Positions 42,893 through 50,546 of a DNA stretch of 64,000 nucleotides are shown here, piece by piece. Where the stretch lies: positions 277,467 through 341,466 of the forward strand of contig NZ_MWLK01000030.1 of assembly GCF_002198715.1 (NCBI RefSeq). Reading direction: 5' to 3'. Source of the DNA: Rhodomicrobium sp. R_RK_3. Lineage in GTDB: Bacteria; Pseudomonadota; Alphaproteobacteria; Rhizobiales; Rhodomicrobiaceae. The notes beneath the pieces were generated by a model. It worked only from the letters and a program-made list of their open reading frames with translations. It ran no database searches and was not told the origin of the DNA. Position 1 is the stretch's first letter; the number at the start of each line of letters is the position of its first letter. A program made the position numbers and the translations under genes.

Positions 42893-43591
42893 ATGGCATT
42901 CAAACGATCGATGCTGCGCTATGGCGATACGCCAACGCCCGTGACACCATTCCAGAAGGCGGCACAACGCTGGGACGAGCGGATCGGCTCGGCCCGCATC
43001 CAGGCCCGCAACTGGCGGCTGCTCGCCTTCGGCGGTCTGTTGCTGTCGCTCGCGCTTGCCACGGTGCTCGTTTTTGCCTCAGGGCTTGGCACTGTCGTCC
43101 CCTATGTCGTCGAAATCGGCCCCGATGGCCAGGCGAGAGCCGCCGGGCCGGCCGGCAAAGCCTATTCCCCGACTGATGCCCAGATCGCCTATCACCTCGC
43201 TCGCTTCGTCGAAAATGTCCGTTCGCTCTCCATCGATCCGATCGTCGTCAGGCAGAACTGGCTGACCGCCTATGACTTCGTTTCCGACCGCGCGGCGATC
43301 ACGCTGAGTGATTATGCGCGCGAGAAGGACCCGTTCTCCCGGATCGGCCGGGAGACCATTGCCGTGCAGGTGGTGAGCGTGGTCCGGGCCACCGATAGCT
43401 CATTCCAGGTGCGCTGGTTCGAGCGCAGCTATGAGGGCGGCGCGGTCAAGGACACAAGGCGCATGACCGGGCTGTTCTCAACTGTGGTGAAGCCGCCGCG
43501 CACGCCGGAGCTGATCGCCAAGAACCCCCTCGGCATCTATGTGCACGCCTTTAATTGGACGCCGGAGCTGGCCCAGGAGAAACCGGAATGA
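42893..43591 (+). CDS. trbF: TrbF, VirB8-like protein
   Basis: A 232-residue bitopic protein: a short cytoplasmic N-terminus (RSMLRYGDTPTPVTPFQKAA), one membrane helix (LLAFGGLLLSLALATVLVFA, about 44-63) and a periplasmic NTF2-like domain with VPYVVEIGPDGQA and FQVRWFERSYEGGAVKDTRR. It nucleates assembly of the core complex. Length is typical. Its stop overlaps trbG (ATGA). Confidence 0.92.
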   Translation: MAFKRSMLRYGDTPTPVTPFQKAAQRWDERIGSARIQARNWRLLAFGGLLLSLALATVLVFASGLGTVVPYVVEIGPDGQARAAGPAGKAYSPTDAQIAYHLARFVENVRSLSIDPIVVRQNWLTAYDFVSDRAAITLSDYAREKDPFSRIGRETIAVQVVSVVRATDSSFQVRWFERSYEGGAVKDTRRMTGLFSTVVKPPRTPELIAKNPLGIYVHAFNWTPELAQEKPE

Positions 43592-44595
43592 CAGGCTCCC
43601 GCCCCTCGTCCGTCCTGCCGGCCGCTTTGCTTCTTGGGCTTGCCGGCTGCTCGGTGCCGGTCAAGGTGCCGGAGATCCCGGTCCTGGAGAGACAGGATTT
43701 TGCGCCGGCGAGGGCCGAAAAGGAACCGGCGGGACCACCACGCGCAACGGTCGAGATTCCGGTGCCTCTGCCGCTTCCTGGACAGCTGAAGCCGGTTGAG
43801 ACGCCGGCCGATCCGCCGAAGGATGCGACCTCGCCCACGGCGCGGATCGACGAGGCGAATGAAACCGCCCGGGTTGAGCCGATGAAGGATGGTTACATCA
43901 ATGCCATCCAGAACTATCCCTATGCGGAGGGTGCGCTCTATCAGGTCTATGCCGCCGTCAGCCAGGTGACGGAGATTGCCCTTGAGCCTGGCGAAAAGCT
44001 GGTCTCTTTCTCCTCCGGCGACACGCTGCGCTGGGTGGTCGGCGACACGACGAGCGGCGAAGGCGCCAGCGCCCGCATGCATCTGCTGATCAAGCCGATC
44101 CATGCCGGACTGCGAACCAACGGCCTGATCACCACCGACCGGCGCAGCTATCACCTCGAGCTGCACTCCACCGAAAAGACCTATATGGCCTCCGTTTCCT
44201 GGACCTATCCGGCGGGCGAGCTTCTCGCGCTGCGCCGACGGGCAGAGGCGGCCTACGCTTCTGCAAATGCGATCGCCGCCCCGGACATTGACCTCAGCCG
44301 TCTGAATTTCCGCTACCGCATCGAGGGCGATGCGCCCTGGAGACCAGGACAGGTCTTCGACGACGGATCGAAGGTCTACATCCAATTTCCCTCGGGACTC
44401 TCAAAGAGCGAGGCGCCGCCACTCTTCGTGATCGGCCCCGACGCCAAACCGGCACTCGTCAATTATCGCGTCCGCGGCACGACCTATGTCGTCGACCGGC
44501 TGTTTGCCGCCGCCGAGTTGCGGCTCGGCACTGCGCCGCAAAGGATCGTCCGCATCGTACGCACCGATGCGGTGTGGCGGGAGGCGAGACCATGA
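43588..44595 (+). CDS. trbG: TrbG, VirB9-like outer-membrane core protein
   Basis: A 335-residue lipoprotein-type VirB9 homologue. The signal ends in a lipobox (LLLGLAGC, cysteine at about residue 18). A proline-rich linker is followed by the beta-sandwich: EGALYQVYAAVSQVTEIALE, PGEKLVSFSSGDTLRWVVGD and KPIHAGLRTNGLITTDRRSY. The C-terminal half (LNFRYRIEGDAPWRPGQVFD) carries the pore-forming part. It partners with TrbI and, in other systems, with a small lipoprotein. Confidence 0.92.
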   Translation: MTGSRPSSVLPAALLLGLAGCSVPVKVPEIPVLERQDFAPARAEKEPAGPPRATVEIPVPLPLPGQLKPVETPADPPKDATSPTARIDEANETARVEPMKDGYINAIQNYPYAEGALYQVYAAVSQVTEIALEPGEKLVSFSSGDTLRWVVGDTTSGEGASARMHLLIKPIHAGLRTNGLITTDRRSYHLELHSTEKTYMASVSWTYPAGELLALRRRAEAAYASANAIAAPDIDLSRLNFRYRIEGDAPWRPGQVFDDGSKVYIQFPSGLSKSEAPPLFVIGPDAKPALVNYRVRGTTYVVDRLFAAAELRLGTAPQRIVRIVRTDAVWREARP

Positions 44596-45785
44596 GCGCA
44601 AGCACACAAGCGCCGCCGGACGACCTCCAGCTCAAGGTTGGGCCGCGACCGGTGACGCGTATCAACCGCCGCCTGCTCATTCTCGTCGCAGCCATCCTTC
44701 TTGCCGGCATTGCCTTGCTGGTCCTCATCGCCTTGCAGCCACCCTCCTGGCGGAACGCGCCTTCGCCAGAGCTTGTGACTACCGAAACGAGGCCGGTGAC
44801 CGACAGGCTGTCCGAGCTGCCGCCGAGCTATGATGCCGCTGACTCGCCCCTCAAACCGGCGCCAGCGCCGGCGGCCGTCCCGAAGCCAGAGGTGCCGCTG
44901 CTCGGCGACCCGGCAAGCCTTGATAGCGACGCGTTGAAATCGCCGGTCTTTTTCCGCCTGCAGCTCAAAGAGCCTCCCAACAAAGCCGATGCAACGCCGC
45001 AAGTTGCTGCGTCGCGCAGTGGTCCCACCGCGGGTGCAGCGACCTTTGATCCGGCGAGCGTCGCCCTGCGCGCTGCCGAGCGGGCACAAGCGCTTGCCGC
45101 AGGTGATGCGGCGCCTCCCGATACGGGCGCCACCAACCAGGACCGCAAGCTATCCTTCCTGAAGCAGAGCTCGGCCCGCGAGATCTATAATCCACATCAA
45201 CTGGAGAAGCCGGCATCACCTTATCAGCTGCTCGCCGGCTCGATCATTCCGGCGAGCCTGCTGTCAGGGCTCAATTCCGACCTGCCGGGATTCGTGATCG
45301 CTCAGGTCACCGAGCATGTCTTCGACAGTGTCACCGGCAGCCATCTGCTCATCCCGCAGGGATCGCGCCTGATCGGCCGGTATGACAGCGTCGTCGCCTT
45401 TGGCCAGGAACGCGCGCTCGTCATCTGGCAGCGGATCATCAGGCCGGACGGCGCCTCCATCGTGATCGAAAATCTGCCAGCAACCGATACGGGCGGTTAT
45501 TCCGGGCTTGCCGACCAGATCGATCTGCACAGTTGGAAGCTCTTGAAGGGCGTGGCGCTGGCAACCGTTCTTGGCGTCGGCTCCAGCCTGGCCTTCGGCG
45601 CCGGGAGCGGGGACAGCGACATCATTTCAGCCCTTCGCGAGGCGACCGGCCAGACCACCAATCGCGCCGGCCAGGCGCTCGTCGAGCGCAATCTGGGTGT
45701 CCAGCCGACCATCACCGTCCGCCCCGGCTGGCCCTTAAGGGTCATCGTCCACAAGGATCTGATCCTCAACCCTTATCGTGATTGA
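44592..45785 (+). CDS. trbI: TrbI, VirB10-like channel protein
   Basis: A 397-residue energy-sensing core protein. One membrane helix (RRLLILVAAILLAGIALLVL, about 25-44), a long proline-rich periplasmic region (PLKPAPAPAAVPKPEVPLLG), then the TraB/VirB10 domain: YQLLAGSIIPASLLSGLNSD, SHLLIPQGSRLIGRYDSVVA and DQIDLHSWKLLKGVALATVL. The ATG overlaps the trbG stop (ATGA). It spans both membranes in the assembled channel. Length typical. Confidence 0.93.
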   Translation: MSASTQAPPDDLQLKVGPRPVTRINRRLLILVAAILLAGIALLVLIALQPPSWRNAPSPELVTTETRPVTDRLSELPPSYDAADSPLKPAPAPAAVPKPEVPLLGDPASLDSDALKSPVFFRLQLKEPPNKADATPQVAASRSGPTAGAATFDPASVALRAAERAQALAAGDAAPPDTGATNQDRKLSFLKQSSAREIYNPHQLEKPASPYQLLAGSIIPASLLSGLNSDLPGFVIAQVTEHVFDSVTGSHLLIPQGSRLIGRYDSVVAFGQERALVIWQRIIRPDGASIVIENLPATDTGGYSGLADQIDLHSWKLLKGVALATVLGVGSSLAFGAGSGDSDIISALREATGQTTNRAGQALVERNLGVQPTITVRPGWPLRVIVHKDLILNPYRD

Positions 45786-45801
45786 ATCTAGGAGAGCTTC
45801 C

Positions 45802-46122
45802 ATGCCTGTGATTGGAACATTTTCTGCCGTTCGTGACGGCTATGCTGGCCGCATCCGCACCCTGACCATCAATAGCCGCGTCCGGATCATTGCCTACGAC
45901 CGGAGAGGAAAAGAAGGCGCTCCAGATTTCAGGCTGATCGCCAGCGAGGCTGAAATTGGCGTTGCCTGGCGGGTGGTAAAACCAAACTCGGATAGCAGCT
46001 ATTTGCGAGTTCGGCTCGATGACCCGGCACTGCCGCGACCAATCTGGGCCGCGCTCCTTGAGTTCCCCGCCGACGGGGTCACCCGCCTGGTCTGGTGGCG
46101 CAACAAGCGGGAGGCGGAGTGA
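45802..46122 (+). CDS. DUF736 family protein, second copy
   Basis: A 106-residue DUF736 protein starting MPVIGTFSAVRDGYAGRIRT. The core matches the family (AEIGVAWRVVKPNSDSSYLR, VRLDDPALPRPIWAALLEFP) and ends RLVWWRNKREAE. It is clearly diverged from the copy at 15829. It follows trbI by 16 bases, so it is probably made with the transfer operon. Function not established. Its stop overlaps the MFS gene start (TGATG). Confidence 0.85.
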   Translation: MPVIGTFSAVRDGYAGRIRTLTINSRVRIIAYDRRGKEGAPDFRLIASEAEIGVAWRVVKPNSDSSYLRVRLDDPALPRPIWAALLEFPADGVTRLVWWRNKREAE

Positions 46123-47798
46123 TGTCCGTCGCTGCCGAAGCCTCTGTGCGGCCGTTTAAATCCCATGAAGGCCGCCGTGACCAAGTCGACGAGGAAGACG
46201 ACATACCAGGCTTTTTCAGGCGGTCGGCCTCAGTTCGCCTTCCAGAGCCAGATACCCCCTCGCGCAAGACAGCTGCAAACCTTGTGCTCCTCGCCTTCGC
46301 CGGCGGATATTGCCTTGCCTATCTCTTTCGATCTCTCCCGGCGCTCATGTCCGAGCCGCTCACAAGGGAGCTTAAACTGACGCCTGCCGACCTCGGCATC
46401 TTGAGCGCGGCGTTCTTCCTGGCAACTGCCGCCCTGCAACTGCCGATTGGGGTATGGTTCGACCGTTACGGGCCGCGCCGTGTGCAAGGGCTGCTCATGT
46501 TCAGCGCGGCCATCGGTGCCGCCCTTTTTGCGTCAACAGACAATATCGTCCTTCTCACCATTGCCCGTATGCTGATCGGTATCGGGGCGGCGGGCGGCTT
46601 TATGGCGGGACTGAAAGCCATTGCCTTGTGGTATCCGCCAGATCGTATTGCGCTCGCCAATGGATGGCTGGTGATGCTCGGCTCATTTGGCGCCTGCCTT
46701 GCAACCTGGCCTGCAGCCATGATGATGGCCGAGATCGGCTGGCGCGGTCTGTTTCTGGTGCTGGCTGGCCTTACGGCCGCCTCGGCGCTTGCTATCCTGA
46801 TGCTTGTGCCGGAAAGACGCCGACAGCGAAACGCTATCAAATCAGCATCCAGCATCTCCATTCTTTCGATCTATCGTGACGCCGGGTTCTGGCGCCTGGC
46901 GCCGTTGTCAGCGCTCTCGGTCGGATCAGCCTGGGCTTTCCAGGGCTTGTGGGCCGCCCCCTGGCTCAGGGCCGTCGAAGGCTTTGGCCAGGACGTGATC
47001 GTGACCTATCTTCTGGCGATGGCCGTGGTCCTCGCGCCAAGTGCCTTGCTGCTTGGGATGGGGGTGCAGCAATTGCGCCGCCGCGGCATTTCTCTGGCCT
47101 GCCTGTTCGCTTTCGTGACCGCGCTCGGCATGGGCGCAGAGCTGGCTCTCATCCTGCGGATGCCTCTACCACCACTCCTGCCCTGGCTCATCATCGCCGG
47201 GATCGGGACCGTCACTGTGTTGAGCTTTACCATCCTGGGCGACATGTATCCTGCCTCGGGCCGCGCCAATGCCGCGCTCAACCTGCTTCATATGAGCGCT
47301 ACCTTTCTAATTCAGTCTGGCATCGGTTTTTTCATCGAGCAATGGGATGCCGAAAACGGCCAATTCCCGCCGATCGCGTATCAATCGGCATTGGCCGTCG
47401 TGCTCGCCACGCAATTAGCGGCGTGGGGCGCCTTCGTCTGGCCAAGACGGATCCGGCGCGCTGGGCATCTCCGTGCTCACCGGGTCCATGCCCTGGCCCG
47501 GCAGCTGGGGCTCACAGCCGCTACGGCAATGCCTTACCTCAAGGCCCGCCAGGTCTGGAGAGTCCGACTCCTGGATGCTCGCAGACAGCGTCGGAGCTGG
47601 CGTCAGGCCGGGCTGGTATCGCTCACGGTCAGCAGCAGCCTCGCGCTCTGGATGATCTGGGTATCAATGCAAGCAACGGTCATTCCGCATGTCATCAAGG
47701 TGAGAGACCTGCGTCAGCCGGGCGAGATCTGGCGCATTCCGCCGAGCGCATTGCACACAGCACCTTCGCCGCAAGCCGCATCTGCGAGCGCGCCATGA
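46122..47798 (+). CDS. MFS transporter in the transfer operon
   Basis: A 558-residue major facilitator with a polar 45-residue N-terminal extension. Twelve membrane segments can be picked out, with the MFS loop motif in GVWFDRYGPRRVQGLLMFSA between helices 2 and 3 and LIGIGAAGGFMAGLKAIALW in helix 4 or 5. After the usual end there is a basic 100-residue region and one more hydrophobic stretch (LVSLTVSSSLALWMIWVSMQ), then a tail. The ATG overlaps the DUF736 stop. The substrate is unknown. It is odd to find an MFS gene so tightly linked to trb genes; the added C-terminal helix is also unusual. Confidence 0.8.
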   Translation: MSVAAEASVRPFKSHEGRRDQVDEEDDIPGFFRRSASVRLPEPDTPSRKTAANLVLLAFAGGYCLAYLFRSLPALMSEPLTRELKLTPADLGILSAAFFLATAALQLPIGVWFDRYGPRRVQGLLMFSAAIGAALFASTDNIVLLTIARMLIGIGAAGGFMAGLKAIALWYPPDRIALANGWLVMLGSFGACLATWPAAMMMAEIGWRGLFLVLAGLTAASALAILMLVPERRRQRNAIKSASSISILSIYRDAGFWRLAPLSALSVGSAWAFQGLWAAPWLRAVEGFGQDVIVTYLLAMAVVLAPSALLLGMGVQQLRRRGISLACLFAFVTALGMGAELALILRMPLPPLLPWLIIAGIGTVTVLSFTILGDMYPASGRANAALNLLHMSATFLIQSGIGFFIEQWDAENGQFPPIAYQSALAVVLATQLAAWGAFVWPRRIRRAGHLRAHRVHALARQLGLTAATAMPYLKARQVWRVRLLDARRQRRSWRQAGLVSLTVSSSLALWMIWVSMQATVIPHVIKVRDLRQPGEIWRIPPSALHTAPSPQAASASAP

Positions 47799-48034
47799 AG
47801 GACAAGCCAACAAAACCGCCCTCGCCTGACTCTGTGGGCGCTTCCGATCGCTCGGAAATCTTCTGGGACCTCCGCACCGTGACGCAAAAGACGGGTCTCT
47901 CCCGCGCTACCATCTACCGCTATATGGCGCGCGGTGCCTTCCCGCCGCGCCGCAAGGTCGGTCCGGGCCGTGTCGCCTGGCTCGCGTCGGAGGTGATCTC
48001 CTGGAGTTTTAGTCGCCCGGTCATTGCACGATGA
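47795..48034 (+). CDS. AlpA-family helix-turn-helix regulator
   Basis: A 79-residue protein with an AlpA/excisionase-type winged helix: VTQKTGLSRATIYRYMARGA then FPPRRKVGPGRVAWLASEVI. AlpA-type proteins activate integrase genes or act as directionality factors. It overlaps the MFS stop by four bases, so it is at the end of the transfer operon, directly before the AT-rich control region of the fseA-like gene. It could regulate that region. The long overlapping frame from 46949 is a shadow before this start. Confidence 0.8.
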   Translation: MKDKPTKPPSPDSVGASDRSEIFWDLRTVTQKTGLSRATIYRYMARGAFPPRRKVGPGRVAWLASEVISWSFSRPVIAR

Positions 48035-48200
48035 ATCTATTAAATGGCATTATATGTATATGATACTTGGAGCGGTCGAACTAATTTCAATTTATGCAAG
48101 ACCTATTGCATAACTAATATATGCATTTTAGCAAAATATTACTTCAAAAAAGCTTTGCAATGGCGCAATTCTTATTGATATTTATTTATAGATCAAATTT
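48035..48200. promoter_or_regulatory. AT-rich control region with an 18-base dyad
   Basis: This stretch is far more AT-rich than its surroundings. ATGCAA (48094-48099) and TTGCAT (48106-48111) form an 18-base dyad with six bases between, the size of a LuxR/TraR box. AAATAT at about 48134-48139 could be a -10 element about 42 bases from the dyad centre to the likely start site, as for LuxR-type activation. In ICEMlSym(R7A) TraR drives the fseA operon; no traR or traI lies in this window. Confidence 0.5.
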
Positions 48201-48261
48201 CGTATTCCTCCGACGCTGGCGTTATTGCCTTTTGGCGCGGAATTAAGAGTTGGAACCAGCA

Positions 48262-49069
48262 ATGCCCATTCACACTTGGCCGCCCTCTCTTGACAGCTAT
48301 GATTACCTTGTTGATCAGCCTCAATCCGCTTGGGCTTGGGAATTCCTTCGGCGCAACACCCGCTATCGCGCTCAAGCGGAAAAGGCCTTGCAGAGCGCAA
48401 CGAACCAATCTCCAACCCGGATGGGGCTGCGTATTACACGTCTTTTGAGCCCACAGCTCGAGGCGAATGCCTGGGCGCTTTGCTCCTTTCGCTGATCCAA
48501 ACCAGGCACCGCATGTAGCCCACCCGATTTGGTCGGCGGAGGCTGGAGCCCCAGTCCTGATTGCCAGAGCCGAACCAATCACAGCCGCAGAGGCTTCACA
48601 GAGTGCGTATTTTGCGCCGGACCTGCCTGGCGCCGTTCACCTGCTCATCGACGACCGTAACCGCAGCCACCTCCTCCTCTCTTGCGGCCCTATCGCCTTG
48701 CAACTCCTCATCGAGGGAGCGGATCTTCTAAGCGGACCTGTCACCCTAAATTTTATCATCCCGGGCATCGCCGAACTGGGGTCCGCGATCGACAAGCTTT
48801 CGACGCTGCGGCGGATTTTGACATATTCTCCCCAAATTCAGCCCGCACTGCGCAGTTGGAGCACCCAAACTCTCCGGCTTCGGAACGCTCTCATCGCTCT
48901 TGATGGCCATGCCGCGGGAGCGAGCTATCGGGAGATTGCTGCTATCATTTTCGGCAAGGAACGCGTGACCAAGGATTGGCCCGACCCCTCACTCAAGGAC
49001 CGTGTCCGCCGCAGTCTCCGTCGCGGTCAAGCCTATGCAAATGGCGGATATCGCGTGCTCATTATCTAA
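48262..49069 (+). CDS. fseA: FseA-like excision activator, +1 frameshift
   Basis: Two overlapping frames make one protein. Frame 1 (48262-48495) is a DUF6499-type N-terminus: TWPPSLDSYDYLVDQPQSAW, AWEFLRRNTRYRAQAEKAL, ending W-A-L-C-S-F-R and TGA. Its last codons are TCC TTT CGC TGA (48484-48495). A +1 slip on TTT gives C-S-F then ADPNQAPHVAHPIWSAEAGA and the DUF2285 DNA-binding domain to 49069 (ALDGHAAGASYREIAAIIFG; DRVRRSLRRGQAYANGG), 268 residues in all. FseA of ICEMlSym(R7A) is made from msi172 and msi171 by +1 programmed frameshifting and activates rdfS; an rdfS-like gene follows here. The UUU-C slip and near stop fit that. A simple mutation is the alternative. Confidence 0.8.
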
Positions 49070-49181
49070 AATCCTTTGAGACAAGTGTGGCGTTCTCTTC
49101 AAGCGATCTCTTAGCCACTCCCAGCAACACGTTTTTCAATAATAACATTTGGAGTTCCAAGAAAAGGAGAGCAGATTTCCC

Positions 49182-49421
49182 ATGAGGACTGTCCGATTGA
49201 TCCAAAGGAATGAGCCGATTCAGGCATCCTATCCGGCGGATTTCCTAACCATTGCCGAGGCCGCTGACCTGCTTCGCGTTCACCGGCGTACGCTCGATAA
49301 TATGCGCTGGAAAGGCACAGGCCCGACCTTCCGTCGTCATGGCGGCCGTATCGTCTACCAGCGCGATGAGTTGCTCGCCTGGTCGGCCGGGCGGAAAGCA
49401 AAGAACACCCGGCCAAGATGA
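49182..49421 (+). CDS. rdfS: RdfS-like excisionase, winged helix
   Basis: A 79-residue protein starting MRTVRLIQRNEPIQAS, with a MerR/excisionase-type winged helix: FLTIAEAADLLRVHRRTLDN then MRWKGTGPTFRRHGGRIVYQ and a basic tail. An AGGAGAG site is upstream. It stands between the fseA-like gene and traF, exactly as rdfS does in ICEMlSym(R7A), where RdfS is the recombination directionality factor that promotes excision. Its stop overlaps traF (ATGA). The function here rests on fold and order. Confidence 0.78.
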   Translation: MRTVRLIQRNEPIQASYPADFLTIAEAADLLRVHRRTLDNMRWKGTGPTFRRHGGRIVYQRDELLAWSAGRKAKNTRPR

Positions 49422-49957
49422 GACCTCCTCTCATCCTCCTATTCGCCATTTCTGCTGTCGCGGCACTCCTCATCAGTCCCGTCGTTATGCCGCGCTACAT
49501 CCTTAATCTCAGCCAAAGTGTTCCTGTCGGGTTTTATCGGTTTGAAGGGAGAGACTTGGAGCGCGGCGACCTCGTCGTCATTCGGTTGGGTCAGCCATGG
49601 CATGATCTGGCGCGGTCGCGAGGATATCTCTTGTCGAAAGCCTGGCTGATCAAGCCGGTTGCGGCCCTTGCTGGTGACCGTGTCTGCCGATTGGAACAGG
49701 TGATCACCGTCAATGGACGCCTCTCCGCTGTTGCTCAGCCTGCGGATGAGAAGGGGCGGTCTCTTCCAAAATGGGATGGCTGCAGAAAGCTCGCGCAAGA
49801 TGAGATGTTCCTTCTTTCTAACGTGGAAGGTAGTTTCGACGGGCGTTATTTTGGTGTAACTCCTCGATCGGCTCTGATTGCAAAAGCTATCCCCGTCTCA
49901 TGGTACGGACATTACCCAACTCGTCGAACAGCGGTGTATCGATGGGACCGCCATTGA
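49418..49957 (+). CDS. traF: TraF, S26-family pilin peptidase
   Basis: A 179-residue membrane serine peptidase that processes the TrbC pilin. An N-terminal membrane helix (LILLFAISAVAALLISPVVM) is followed by the catalytic serine in YILNLSQSVPVGFYR and the lysine in LIKPVAALAGDRVCRLEQVI, then the box region LAQDEMFLLSNVEGSFDGRY. Length and motif order are normal for TraF. It is translationally coupled to the rdfS-like gene, which suits co-induction of excision and transfer. Confidence 0.87.
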   Translation: MRPPLILLFAISAVAALLISPVVMPRYILNLSQSVPVGFYRFEGRDLERGDLVVIRLGQPWHDLARSRGYLLSKAWLIKPVAALAGDRVCRLEQVITVNGRLSAVAQPADEKGRSLPKWDGCRKLAQDEMFLLSNVEGSFDGRYFGVTPRSALIAKAIPVSWYGHYPTRRTAVYRWDRH

Positions 49958-50546
49958 TTGCATTAGAGCAAACGCCGCTCCCAAGATGCTTGCTCGACAT
50001 CGATTGGGAGAAAACGGCATCGCTGTACGCTTACGCTCTCGCCGCTTCATCAATCAAGGAAGACGGGGGCCCAAAAGCCGCTTACGGACGAAAGCCGATC
50101 GAATGGAAGCTGATCCCGAACCTGCACATCCGCGGGACGCTCCGACCTTATCGAGGAACGCCACTTGCATGCATGCGGTTAAAATCGAGGCGACCTCACC
50201 GTATGCTTGCGGCGCGCATGTCCCAGTACTTTGCCATATTGAGTTATTCAATCAGAAAACCACATTCGCGGTTCCTAAATATTTACTAATCAACCGGAAA
50301 TTTTTATAATCGATCTCAACCTTATACAAATTGTCAGCTCAATGGGGCAAGCAGGTTTCATGCCCCTGGCACAATCTCCTGGCCATGCGGGGAGCAGCGT
50401 GAGTCTAAGTTCTTAGTTGGCGGGTAGCAGCCAGGGGTATCCATCCGATCACGGCGCTGAGCGGATCGTGCGTCAACGTTTTGGCGCACGTGTGGATGGA
50501 AGGCAATTATGTCGCGCGGATCGTGTTGGCCATCCAGAAGAATGCG
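49958..50546. other. Region after traF; possible decayed gene
   Basis: In ICEMlSym(R7A) traF is followed by another transfer gene (msi107). Here the frames after 49958 (for example ASSIKEDGGPKAAYG) show no known protein over their length. Short matches by eye to lytic transglycosylase N-termini are too weak to use. I regard it as spacer or a badly decayed gene. The stretch 50290-50340 is AT-rich. Confidence 0.35.

Noticed and set aside
46949..48034. 361-codon frame overlapping the MFS gene
   Set aside because: Only its last 79 codons (from 47795) are a real gene, the AlpA-like regulator; the rest is an off-frame reading of the MFS gene.
48467..49069. DUF2285 part read as an independent gene
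   Set aside because: It has no good ribosome site, and its natural N-terminus is the preceding frame joined by a +1 shift; I treat both as one fseA-like gene.
49900..50289. Lytic transglycosylase gene after traF
   Set aside because: Expected from gene order in related ICEs, but no frame shows the catalytic glutamate motif or other family features.
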